Shown: piece after piece, positions 52,291 to 59,646 of the stretch
How positions within the stretch are numbered: the first letter of the stretch is position 1
Layout: each line of letters starts with the position of its first letter
Assembly (NCBI RefSeq): GCF_965662675.1
Contig: NZ_CBFIIK010000002.1
Span: forward strand, 1-64,000
From: Roseicyclus sp965662675
GTDB lineage: Bacteria > Pseudomonadota > Alphaproteobacteria > Rhodobacterales > Rhodobacteraceae
Length of the DNA stretch: 64,000 bases
Direction of reading: 5' to 3'
The notes under the pieces: model-generated
Databases searched by the model: none
Told to the model about the DNA's origin: nothing
What the model saw: only the letters and a program-made list of their open reading frames with translations
Translations under genes and position numbers: made by a program

Positions 52291-53250
52291 ATGAGCTTCC
52301 GCCTTCAACCGACGCCCGTCGCCCGCCCGAATCGCTGCCAGCTGTTCGGCCCCGGCTCGCGCACGGCGCTGTTCGAGAAGATGGCGGCAAGTGCTGCGGA
52401 TGTGATCAACCTCGACCTCGAGGATTCGGTCGCCCCCGATGACAAACCCACCGCGCGCGCGCATATCATCCAAGCCATCGGCGACATCGATTGGGGCACC
52501 AAGACCCTGTCGGTGCGGATCAACGGGCTGGACACGCCGTGGTGGTATCGCGATGTGGTGGACCTGTTGGAACAGGCGGGCGCGCGGCTTGACCAGATCA
52601 TGATCCCCAAGGTGGGTTGTGCGGCGGATCTTTATGCCGTCGATGCGCTGGTCAGCGCGATCGAGGTGGCCAAGGGGCGCACCAAGCGCATCGGTTTCGA
52701 GGTGATCATCGAAAGCGCCGCGGGCATCAGCAACGTGGCCGAGATCGCCGCCGCCAGCCCGCGTCTGCAAGCGATGAGCCTTGGGGCCGCCGATTTCGCG
52801 GCCTCGATGGGGATGCAGACCACCGGCATCGGCGGGACGCAGGAAAACTACTACATGCTCCACGAGGGCGCGCGGCATTATTCCGACCCGTGGCATTGGG
52901 CGCAGACCGCCATCGTCGCCGCTTGCCGCACCCATGGGGTGCTGCCCGTCGACGGCCCCTTTGGCGATTTCTCGGATGACGAGGGCTATCGCGCGCAGGC
53001 GCGGCGGTCGGCGACGCTGGGCATGGTCGGCAAATGGGCGATCCATCCCAAGCAGGTGGCGCTTGCCAACGAGGTCTTTACCCCCTCCGAGGCCGCGGTG
53101 ACGGAGGCGCGCGAAATCCTCGCCGCGATGGAGGCCGCCAAGGCCGCAGGGCAGGGCGCCACCGTCTACAAGGGGCGGCTGGTCGACATCGCCTCGATCA
53201 AGCAGGCCGAGGTGATCGTGAAACAATCCGAGATGATCACGGGCGGCTGA
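52291..53250 (+). CDS. mcl1: L-malyl-CoA / beta-methylmalyl-CoA lyase
   Basis: A 319-aa CitE-like aldolase that cleaves beta-methylmalyl-CoA to glyoxylate and propionyl-CoA (and L-malyl-CoA to glyoxylate and acetyl-CoA), a key step of the ethylmalonyl-CoA pathway. The sequence follows Rhodobacter Mcl1, as I recall it, almost throughout: MSFRLQPTPVARPNRCQLFG, VINLDLEDSVAPDDK with the Mg site, EVIIESAAGI, DFAASMGMQTTGIGGTQENY and KWAIHPKQVALANEVF. The ATG at 52291 gives this standard start after CAAGGAATC. Confidence 0.95.
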   Translation: MSFRLQPTPVARPNRCQLFGPGSRTALFEKMAASAADVINLDLEDSVAPDDKPTARAHIIQAIGDIDWGTKTLSVRINGLDTPWWYRDVVDLLEQAGARLDQIMIPKVGCAADLYAVDALVSAIEVAKGRTKRIGFEVIIESAAGISNVAEIAAASPRLQAMSLGAADFAASMGMQTTGIGGTQENYYMLHEGARHYSDPWHWAQTAIVAACRTHGVLPVDGPFGDFSDDEGYRAQARRSATLGMVGKWAIHPKQVALANEVFTPSEAAVTEAREILAAMEAAKAAGQGATVYKGRLVDIASIKQAEVIVKQSEMITGG

Positions 53251-53278
53251 GGCCCGCGCCGTGGTTGCATCCGGCGCT

Positions 53279-53300
53279 TTGCCCGGCCATATACGGGCAA
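53279..53300 (+). other. hairpin between mcl1 and accA
   Basis: TTGCCCG (53279-53285) pairs perfectly with CGGGCAA (53294-53300) around an 8-base loop GCCATATA. It has no T-run after it, so it is not a typical terminator. It lies 27 bases before the accA ATG and may modulate expression from the mcl1 side. Confidence 0.4.
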
Positions 53301-53326
53301 GGCTAGAGTGATTGGGTGCAAGGCGC

Positions 53327-54289
53327 ATGACGACCTATCTCGACTTCGAAAAACCGCTTGCCGAGATTGAAGGCAAGGCCGAGGAGTTGCGCGCAATGGC
53401 GCGCCAGAGCGAAGGAATGGATGTCGAGGCAGAGGCGGCCGCGCTGGATCGCAAGGCCGCAGAGATGCTGCGCGATCTTTACAAATCGCTGACGCCTTGG
53501 CGCAAATGCCAAGTGGCCCGTCACCCCGACCGCCCGCATTGCCGCGACTATATCAGTGCATTGTTCACCGAATACACGCCACTGGCCGGCGATAGGAATT
53601 TCGCCGATGACCATGCCGTGATGGGCGGGCTTGCGCGGTTTCAAGATCGCCCTGTCGTGGTGATCGGCCATGAAAAAGGCCATGACACCAAGACGCGCAT
53701 CGAACGCAATTTCGGCATGGCCCGCCCAGAGGGATATCGCAAGGCGGTGCGCTTGATGGATATGGCCGACCGTTTCAACCTGCCGGTCATCACGCTGGTC
53801 GATACGCCCGGCGCCTATCCCGGCAAGGGCGCGGAGGAGCGTGGCCAATCCGAGGCGATCGCGCGCTCGACCGAGAAATGCCTGCAAATCGGTGTGCCAC
53901 TCATCTCGATCATCATCGGTGAGGGTGGGTCGGGCGGTGCCGTCGCCTTTGCCACAGCCGATCGTCTGGCGATGTTGGAACATGCGATCTATTCGGTGAT
54001 CTCGCCCGAAGGCTGTGCCTCGATCTTGTGGAAGGATTCCGAGAAGATGCGCGAGGCGGCCGAGGCGCTGCGCCTCACGGCGCAAGATCTCAACAAGTTG
54101 GGCGTCTGCGATCAGGTGATCAAGGAACCCTTGGGCGGTGCGCAGCGTGACAAACCCGCCACCATCGACGAGGTGGGCCGCGCAATCGCCCAGATGTTGG
54201 AACAACTGAGTGTAATTGACCGCAAGGCGTTGATCGCCGGGCGTCGGCGCAAGTATCTGGATATGGGCGCCAAGGGTCTGGCCGCGTGA
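53327..54289 (+). CDS. accA: acetyl-CoA carboxylase carboxyltransferase subunit alpha
   Basis: A 320-aa subunit of the enzyme that makes malonyl-CoA for fatty acids. The opening MTTYLDFEKPLAEIEGKAEEL and the crotonase-fold core GEGGSGGAVAFATADRLAMLE, with SPEGCASILWKD, are diagnostic. Standard length (E. coli 319). The ATG at 53327 follows AAGGCGC. Its stop overlaps the GTG of the next gene. The position after mcl1 may link fatty acid synthesis to acetyl-CoA assimilation, but cotranscription is unproven. Confidence 0.96.
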   Translation: MTTYLDFEKPLAEIEGKAEELRAMARQSEGMDVEAEAAALDRKAAEMLRDLYKSLTPWRKCQVARHPDRPHCRDYISALFTEYTPLAGDRNFADDHAVMGGLARFQDRPVVVIGHEKGHDTKTRIERNFGMARPEGYRKAVRLMDMADRFNLPVITLVDTPGAYPGKGAEERGQSEAIARSTEKCLQIGVPLISIIIGEGGSGGAVAFATADRLAMLEHAIYSVISPEGCASILWKDSEKMREAAEALRLTAQDLNKLGVCDQVIKEPLGGAQRDKPATIDEVGRAIAQMLEQLSVIDRKALIAGRRRKYLDMGAKGLAA

Positions 54290-54819
54290 TCACCCGCCGC
54301 GCGGTTCTTGGGGCGGCGCTGTTTCTTGCCACCCCGCTCGGCGCAGGGCAGGAGGGTTTGCCCATGACACCAGCAGGCGATCTGGAATGGAGCTACCTGG
54401 CCGATACGGTCATGGGTGGGGTCAGCCAAGGCGGCGCGCAGATGGAAGCTGGTGCCTTGCGGCTGCGCGGAACGGTCTCGACCGCCAATCGCGGCGGTTT
54501 CATCCAAGCCCGCACCGAGCTGCCTACAGGGCTCTCCCCTGATGCCAGTGCCTTGCGTTTGCGGGTCAGGGGGAATGGCGAGCGGTATTTCATGCATCTG
54601 CGGACCACCCGCACGCTTTTGCCGTGGCAATATTACCAGCAGGGCTTTGACACCGGGCCCGATTGGGCCGAGGTGACGCTGCCCTTGGCGGATTTTGCGG
54701 CTTCGGGCCGGATGATGGCGGGGCGGATCAAGCCCGAGGATATCCGGTCGATCGGGATCGTCGCCTATGGGCGCGATCATGTGGCGGATGTGTCTGTCGC
54801 AGCTTTGGGGGCTGTCTGA
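54286..54819 (+). CDS. CIA30 family protein, exported
   Basis: A 177-aa protein. The N-terminus ITRRAVLGAALFLATPLGAG looks like a signal peptide with a twin Arg, followed by a CIA30-like beta-sandwich: WSYLADTVMGGVSQGGAQME, FIQARTELP, YFMHLRTTRTLLPWQYYQQGF and IRSIGIVAYGR. CIA30 in eukaryotes assists assembly of complex I; bacterial members are of unknown function and probably carbohydrate- or ligand-binding. It starts with GTG inside the accA stop (GTGA). Confidence 0.8.
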   Translation: MITRRAVLGAALFLATPLGAGQEGLPMTPAGDLEWSYLADTVMGGVSQGGAQMEAGALRLRGTVSTANRGGFIQARTELPTGLSPDASALRLRVRGNGERYFMHLRTTRTLLPWQYYQQGFDTGPDWAEVTLPLADFAASGRMMAGRIKPEDIRSIGIVAYGRDHVADVSVAALGAV

Positions 54820-54850
54820 ACGAAGGGCTTGCCGCGCGGCCGGAGAGATA

Positions 54851-54905
54851 CGAGGGGGCTGTCTGCCCCCTCGTGCTCCCCCGAGGATATTTGTGAAACG
54901 AAGAG
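54851..54905 (+). repeat. intergenic hairpin element, copy B
   Basis: A perfect 8-bp hairpin (CGAGGGGG at 54851-54858 with CCCCCTCG at 54866-54873), then TGCTCCCCCGAGGATATTT and GTGAAACGAAG. Same plan as copy A (38297-38342, minus strand). It lies exactly between the convergent CIA30 and rlmJ genes, so both copies occupy the same kind of place. It may terminate transcription from both sides. Confidence 0.65.
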
Positions 54906-54908
54906 GGG

Positions 54909-55685
54909 TCAGAGCGCCGCGTAGAGCCGTGACAGGCGTGTCGCCTCGTCTTGTAGGGGGAAGGGCGGGTTCAGCACGAAGATGCCAGATCCGATCATGC
55001 CATGGCCCGGACGGGCGGGGGCAAAGCGGACTTCGTGGCTGAGCGCATCGGAGAAACGCATCCGCAGGGTCTGGGCCATGGCTGAATGGGCGTTGTTGGA
55101 CAGAACCGGGTACCACAGCATCACCACCCCGACATTCCATTTCCGGTGCAGCTTGGCGATCAGGTCGGGGATGCGGTCATAATCGGTTTTGACCTCGTAG
55201 CTGGGGTCAATCAGCATCATGCCGCGCCGCGGATCGGGGGGCGTGCGCGAGAGCGCCATGGCCAGGCCGTCCTCTTGCAAAAGTTGCACATAGCGTTGTG
55301 GCATGGCTTCGCGCAGCGCCGCCACTTCGGCGGGGTGCAATTCGGCCAATGTCATGGTGTCGAAGCCGCGCAAGAGCGCGGCCGCGATCAGTGGCGAGCC
55401 GGGATATGCCGCGGGTCCATGCTCGGCCGTCACCATTGCGCGGGCGCGGGCATAGGGGTGATCGGGTGTGAACCAGTCGGCAACGCGGCCGATCCCTTGG
55501 GCCGCCTCGCCGGTTTTCAGCGCCTCGGACCCGTCGAGTTTGTAGAGCCCGCGTCCGGCATGGGTTTCGAAATAGCTCAGCGCCTTGTCCTTGCGGGTCA
55601 GATGGTCGAGGGCAGAGGCTAAAAGCGCATGCTTGTGCACATCGGCAAGATTGCCCGCATGATAGGCATGTTGATATGACAGCAT
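54909..55685 (-). CDS. rlmJ: 23S rRNA (adenine(2030)-N6)-methyltransferase
   Basis: A 258-aa SAM-dependent enzyme that methylates A2030 of 23S rRNA. It has the family start MLSYQHAYHAGNLADVHKHA, the YFETHAGRGLYKL SAM segment and the catalytic motif LIDPSYEVKTDY (DPSYE in place of the usual DPPY). The ATG lies 3 bases after the stop of the PPOX gene; with ftsE-ftsX-plsC upstream it forms a tight minus-strand run of five genes. Confidence 0.93.
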   Translation of the reverse strand: MLSYQHAYHAGNLADVHKHALLASALDHLTRKDKALSYFETHAGRGLYKLDGSEALKTGEAAQGIGRVADWFTPDHPYARARAMVTAEHGPAAYPGSPLIAAALLRGFDTMTLAELHPAEVAALREAMPQRYVQLLQEDGLAMALSRTPPDPRRGMMLIDPSYEVKTDYDRIPDLIAKLHRKWNVGVVMLWYPVLSNNAHSAMAQTLRMRFSDALSHEVRFAPARPGHGMIGSGIFVLNPPFPLQDEATRLSRLYAAL

Positions 55686-55688
55686 CGT

Positions 55689-56291
55689 CTACCACATCCG
55701 CTTTTGCGCATCGCCCGGATTGGTCAGATCATAGCCTTGCGCGTCGAACTCATGGTCCATTTCCTTGAGGAATTGACCAGCCGTCGGCAAGTCGGTTGGG
55801 GCCTGCACATCAGACCAAAGGCCTGCGCGCATGATCGCCTTGGCGCATTGGAAATAGATCTCGTCCACGGTGAAGATGATGACCAGCTTGGGGTGGTTGC
55901 CGCCTTGTGTGAATGTTTCGGTGATGGCCGGGTCATCGGTCAGAACCGCATGGGCCTTGACGCGCACCACATTACTGGAGCCTGCGACCATGAACATCAG
56001 CGATACCCGCCCATCGGCCACGATATTGCGCAAGCAATCGAGCCGATTGTTGCCACGCCAATCGGGCATCCAGAGGGTTTGGTCGTCGATGATGCGCACG
56101 ACCGGGCCGTCATCGCCCCTTGGGCTGGCATCAGTGCTATCGGGTCCGGCGGTGGACAACACACAAAAGCGCGACGCCGCGATCCAGTCGCGATAAAGCG
56201 GCGTCAGCGAGCGTGCGACCTTGGCGACCGACAAAGGGCTGGGGCGGTCGTAAAGCGCCTCAAGTTCCACGATGTCGTCAATGATCCGCAT
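55689..56291 (-). CDS. PPOX-type flavoprotein (pyridoxamine 5'-phosphate oxidase family)
   Basis: A 200-aa protein with an FMN-binding split barrel: AASRFCVLSTAGPDSTDASPRGD (in part), TLWMPDWRGNNRLDCLRNI and SLMFMVAGSSNVVRVKAHA. It resembles the MSMEG_1061-like group of FMN or F420-type oxidases; substrate unknown. The ATG overlaps the plsC end by 14 bases, and rlmJ follows after 3 bases. Confidence 0.82.
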   Translation of the reverse strand: MRIIDDIVELEALYDRPSPLSVAKVARSLTPLYRDWIAASRFCVLSTAGPDSTDASPRGDDGPVVRIIDDQTLWMPDWRGNNRLDCLRNIVADGRVSLMFMVAGSSNVVRVKAHAVLTDDPAITETFTQGGNHPKLVIIFTVDEIYFQCAKAIMRAGLWSDVQAPTDLPTAGQFLKEMDHEFDAQGYDLTNPGDAQKRMW

Positions 56292-57003
56292 GAAACCCCG
56301 CTTCCGCCATCAAGCGGTTGGATGTGGTTTCGACGTCATTTTCCAGTTTGCGCATGAATTCATCTCGCGCCAGCCCCGGTTCGATCCTGGGCAGGAACTC
56401 GACCACGGCGAGGCCCGGTTTGCGCAACAGGCTGTGGCGGGGCCAGAACAGGCCGACATTGGCTGCAACCGGCACGCAGGGCTGGCCCAATTGCTCGTAG
56501 AGGGCCCCAGTGCCGACCTTGTAGGGGCGCGGAACCCCGGGGGCCACGCGCGTGCCTTGGGGGTAGATGATCAATTGACCGCCCTGACGCCGGCCCGTTT
56601 TCACATCCGACAACATTTTGGAAATCGCCGCCCCGCGTTTGCCGCGATTGACTGGCACGCACCCGATGCGCAGCCCGTATTGGCCCAAGAGCGGGGCATA
56701 CAGCAATTCGCGTTTCATGATGAACTTGCCGCGTGGTACGGCGTTGTAGATCATCAAGATGTCCAGAAAGCTCTGGTGTTTGGCGGCGATCATCACATCG
56801 TCGGTGGGGGGCGTGCCGCGCACCTCGCAGCGCAGGCCGGTCATCCAGCCCAGCGTCCAGATTACCCAGCGGCAATAGGCATGGCATGCCGCATGCGCAC
56901 CTGCAGGCGAGATCACCGCCCAAGGGAAATAGGCCAACGAGATGACCAGCATGGCGACATACATCTGGACGATGAAGGCCATGGAGCGCAGCAGTTGAAT
57001 CAT
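56278..57003 (-). CDS. plsC: 1-acyl-sn-glycerol-3-phosphate acyltransferase
   Basis: A 241-aa membrane enzyme that acylates lysophosphatidic acid to phosphatidic acid. The N-terminal helix is VQMYVAMLVISLAYFPWAV, the catalytic motif I is HQSFLD (H-x4-D), and YPQGTRVAPG is the glycerol-phosphate binding EGT-type motif. It starts at 57003 on the overlap with the ftsX stop. The much longer frame running upstream passes through ftsX in another register and is a shadow. Confidence 0.92.
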   Translation of the reverse strand: MIQLLRSMAFIVQMYVAMLVISLAYFPWAVISPAGAHAACHAYCRWVIWTLGWMTGLRCEVRGTPPTDDVMIAAKHQSFLDILMIYNAVPRGKFIMKRELLYAPLLGQYGLRIGCVPVNRGKRGAAISKMLSDVKTGRRQGGQLIIYPQGTRVAPGVPRPYKVGTGALYEQLGQPCVPVAANVGLFWPRHSLLRKPGLAVVEFLPRIEPGLARDEFMRKLENDVETTSNRLMAEAGFHADH

Positions 57004-57902
57004 CTCAGTCCCTTCAGGGTGCGGAAAGCCGCGATACGTGTTGCCCAGAAGGCCGTGACCGCGGCCAATGGCGGGATGGTGAGTGGCCAAAACCAAGCCG
57101 TTCCCTGAAAGCCGAGGCCCGTCAAAAACGCCCCCTCCTCGGCCGCGCGTGGCAATAGCGCGATAGCCAGCATGCCCAGTGCCGCACCGATCCCCGCCCC
57201 GGTCAGGGCGCGGTTGGTAAAGCGCCGCACGAAGGCGCGCACGATATAGCTGTCTTGGGCGCCAACAAGGCGCATCACGCGCAACACCTGCACATTGGAG
57301 GCAAGCGCCGCCTGCGCCGCCAGCGTGATCATCGCCGCCGTCGCGCCAAGGATCAAGCTCAACGAAATCCAGCCCAGCATGCGCAGACGATCGGCGGCTG
57401 CAACCAAGGGGCGGCGCCAGCGCGTGTGATCGTCGAGAACCGCGCCCGGGGCCTCGGCGGCGAGGCGCTGGCGCAGCCCTGCGGCGTCGAAGCCCGTTCC
57501 ATCCTCGATGATCTCGATCAGGCGTGGCACGGGCAGATCGGCAATGGGCAGATCGGGGCCGAACCAAGGCTCGAGCAAGGCGCGCTGTTCGTCATCCGAC
57601 AAGGCGCGTGCCGCGGTCACGCCGGGGGTCTGGCTCAATACGGTCAGAATGGCGCGGGTCTGGATCTCGATCTGATCGTCAGCGGCGGACAGGCGGATGG
57701 TGGCACTTTGCGCCAAGGCGGCCGACCAGCGATCGGCCAATCGCCCCGAGGCAAGAGACAAGGCCAGCGCAAAAACGGCAAGAAAGGCCATCGCGGCCGA
57801 AACCGCCAGCGTCAGCCGCGCGGTCTGTCCGGTGCGTGGCACGATCCGGTCGGCCTGTGGGTCGCCTCGCAGCAAGTTCATCATGTTGGTCACGATGCTC
57901 AT
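57000..57902 (-). CDS. ftsX: cell division protein FtsX
   Basis: A 300-aa membrane partner of FtsE with four predicted helices (about residues 32-52, then three in the C-terminal third). The periplasmic loop lies between the first and second helix; NVQVLRVMRLVGAQDSYIVRAFVRRF near 220 is the cytoplasmic coupling segment (in part). FtsEX regulates peptidoglycan hydrolases during division. It overlaps ftsE and plsC by 4 bases each. Confidence 0.9.
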   Translation of the reverse strand: MSIVTNMMNLLRGDPQADRIVPRTGQTARLTLAVSAAMAFLAVFALALSLASGRLADRWSAALAQSATIRLSAADDQIEIQTRAILTVLSQTPGVTAARALSDDEQRALLEPWFGPDLPIADLPVPRLIEIIEDGTGFDAAGLRQRLAAEAPGAVLDDHTRWRRPLVAAADRLRMLGWISLSLILGATAAMITLAAQAALASNVQVLRVMRLVGAQDSYIVRAFVRRFTNRALTGAGIGAALGMLAIALLPRAAEEGAFLTGLGFQGTAWFWPLTIPPLAAVTAFWATRIAAFRTLKGLR

Positions 57903-58576
57903 AGGTTCGCCCCCGCGGCACTCAGCTTGCCATCGGCGATGCGCAGAACGCGCGCTTGCACCTGTGCCTTGGCGGCGCGAATGAGCGCAAGGTCATGGGT
58001 CGCGATCACGATGGTTTTGCCCAAGCGGTTCAATTCGCATAGCAATTGCAACAGCCTGAGCGACATCTCCCAATCGACATTGCCCGTCGGTTCATCGGCG
58101 AGGATCAGGTCGGGGTCCATGATGATGGCGCGCGCAAGCGCCGCGCGCTGGCGTTCACCGCCCGACAATTCGGGCGGGCGGGCGGCCGCGCGCGCGTTCA
58201 GGCCGACCCAGGCGATCAATTCCCGCAGATTGTCGTCGTTCGCCCCCCGCTCACGGCCCGCGACGCTGAGGGGCAAGGCGATATTCTCGACAATCGGCAG
58301 GTGATCGAGGAATTCGCAATCTTGATGGACCACGCCGATCCTTTGGCGGGTGCGGGCAATGCTGTCACGGTTGAGTGTCGCTGTATCTTGGCCGAAGATC
58401 GTGACACTGCCTTGTGTGGCGGTCAGTTCGCCATAGCACAGCTTGAGGAAGGTCGTTTTTCCCGATCCCGATGGTCCCGTCAGAAAATGGAAAGAGCCCG
58501 GCGAAAGGCGTAGCGTTATCTCCGACAGGATCGGTTCGGCTCCGTAGCCATAGGCGGCATCTTGCATGTCGATCAC
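57899..58576 (-). CDS. ftsE: cell division ATP-binding protein FtsE
   Basis: A 225-aa ABC ATPase. Walker A TGPSGSGKTT is near residue 33-42, the Q loop is in VVHQDCEFL, the signature LSGGERQRAALARA is near 135 and Walker B ILADEPTGNVDW follows with the switch His in VIATHDL. It works with FtsX at the septum. First gene of ftsE-ftsX-plsC-PPOX-rlmJ and divergent from the zinc-ribbon gene. Confidence 0.94.
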   Translation of the reverse strand: MIDMQDAAYGYGAEPILSEITLRLSPGSFHFLTGPSGSGKTTFLKLCYGELTATQGSVTIFGQDTATLNRDSIARTRQRIGVVHQDCEFLDHLPIVENIALPLSVAGRERGANDDNLRELIAWVGLNARAAARPPELSGGERQRAALARAIIMDPDLILADEPTGNVDWEMSLRLLQLLCELNRLGKTIVIATHDLALIRAAKAQVQARVLRIADGKLSAAGANL

Positions 58577-58764
58577 GAAAGCGCACTCCTTGGACCAGCA
58601 CCATTACCGCGCCCGTCATGCAACGGATGCGCGAAGGTTGCAATCAGCCGACTACCCGCACCCTTGGAATACAAGGGGTGCGCTGCTACAAGATATGGGA
58701 ATGACAGGCGGCGCGGCGCCTTGATCCGTTATGCGCCGCGAAAATAGGGTATGCGGGAACGGTA

Positions 58765-59622
58765 ATGCGGCTGACCTGTCCGAATTGTGGCGCCCGGTAC
58801 GAGGTCGCCGATAGCATGATCCCCCCCGAGGGGCGCGATGTGCAATGTTCGAATTGTGCGACGACATGGTTCCAACCCGGTCGGCGCAGCGATGAGAAAC
58901 AGGTCGGCGCGGATATGCAGCCGCCGCCTGCACAAACGCCACCGCCCACAGAGCTGGAAGTGGAAACATCCGCCGCCGCCGAGGGCGCCGGTCACGCGGC
59001 TACGGATGCCGCCGATGATCTTTCCATCAACGCCGCCGACGCACCCGCGCCGCCCGCGCCGCCACAGCCCGCGGCTGCGCCGGCGCGCCCCGAGATCGAC
59101 CCGGCGATCCGCGATATCTTGCGAGAAGAAGCCGCGCGGGAGGCCCGCTTGCGTCAGGCCGAGGCCGACCCGGTTGAAAGCCAGCCCGAGATGCCCTTGG
59201 TGCCGGAGGCCTCGGCCCAGACCGCCCCGCGCATGCGCCCCGATCTGGACGCGGCTGTGGATGCCTTCGACGCAGGCAAGGCGACGCTTGGCCGTGGCGT
59301 TGCCGCGCGCGATCTGTTTCCCGATATCGATCAAATCAATTCGACGTTGCGTGACAGCGCAGACCGCTCCGCTGGTGATGCCGATGCAAGTGATATCGAC
59401 ACGCTCGAGACGATCCCACGCAGGCGTCGGGGTGTGCGGATCGGGTTCTTTCTGGCCGCGGCGCTTGGGGCGGGTGCGGTGGCGCTTTATGCCAATGCCG
59501 ATGTGGTTGCAGCGCAGCTGCCCGCGCTGGCAGCTGTGACCGATGGGTATGTCGCCGCCGTGAACGGTATGCGCTTTTGGTTGGATGACTTGGCCCAAAG
59601 CTTGGGCAATACCGCGCAATAG
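58765..59622 (+). CDS. zinc-ribbon membrane protein (MJ0042 finger)
   Basis: A 285-aa protein. The N-terminus MRLTCPNCGARYEVADSMIP and VQCSNCATTWFQPG form the MJ0042-type four-Cys zinc ribbon (C5, C8, C28, C31). A long Pro/Ala-rich low-complexity linker follows, then one transmembrane helix near 231-250 (IGFFLAAALGAGAVALYANA) and a short tail. Members are common in Alphaproteobacteria and act as unknown regulators or adaptors. It is divergent from ftsE. Confidence 0.85.
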   Translation: MRLTCPNCGARYEVADSMIPPEGRDVQCSNCATTWFQPGRRSDEKQVGADMQPPPAQTPPPTELEVETSAAAEGAGHAATDAADDLSINAADAPAPPAPPQPAAAPARPEIDPAIRDILREEAAREARLRQAEADPVESQPEMPLVPEASAQTAPRMRPDLDAAVDAFDAGKATLGRGVAARDLFPDIDQINSTLRDSADRSAGDADASDIDTLETIPRRRRGVRIGFFLAAALGAGAVALYANADVVAAQLPALAAVTDGYVAAVNGMRFWLDDLAQSLGNTAQ

Positions 59623-59646
59623 ATGTGATCCTTGCGTCGGGTCGGA

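Noticed and set aside
51160..53328. 722-codon minus-strand frame spanning the PatB-type gene and mcl1
   Set aside because: It covers two confirmed plus-strand genes and their gap; no domain is recognisable.
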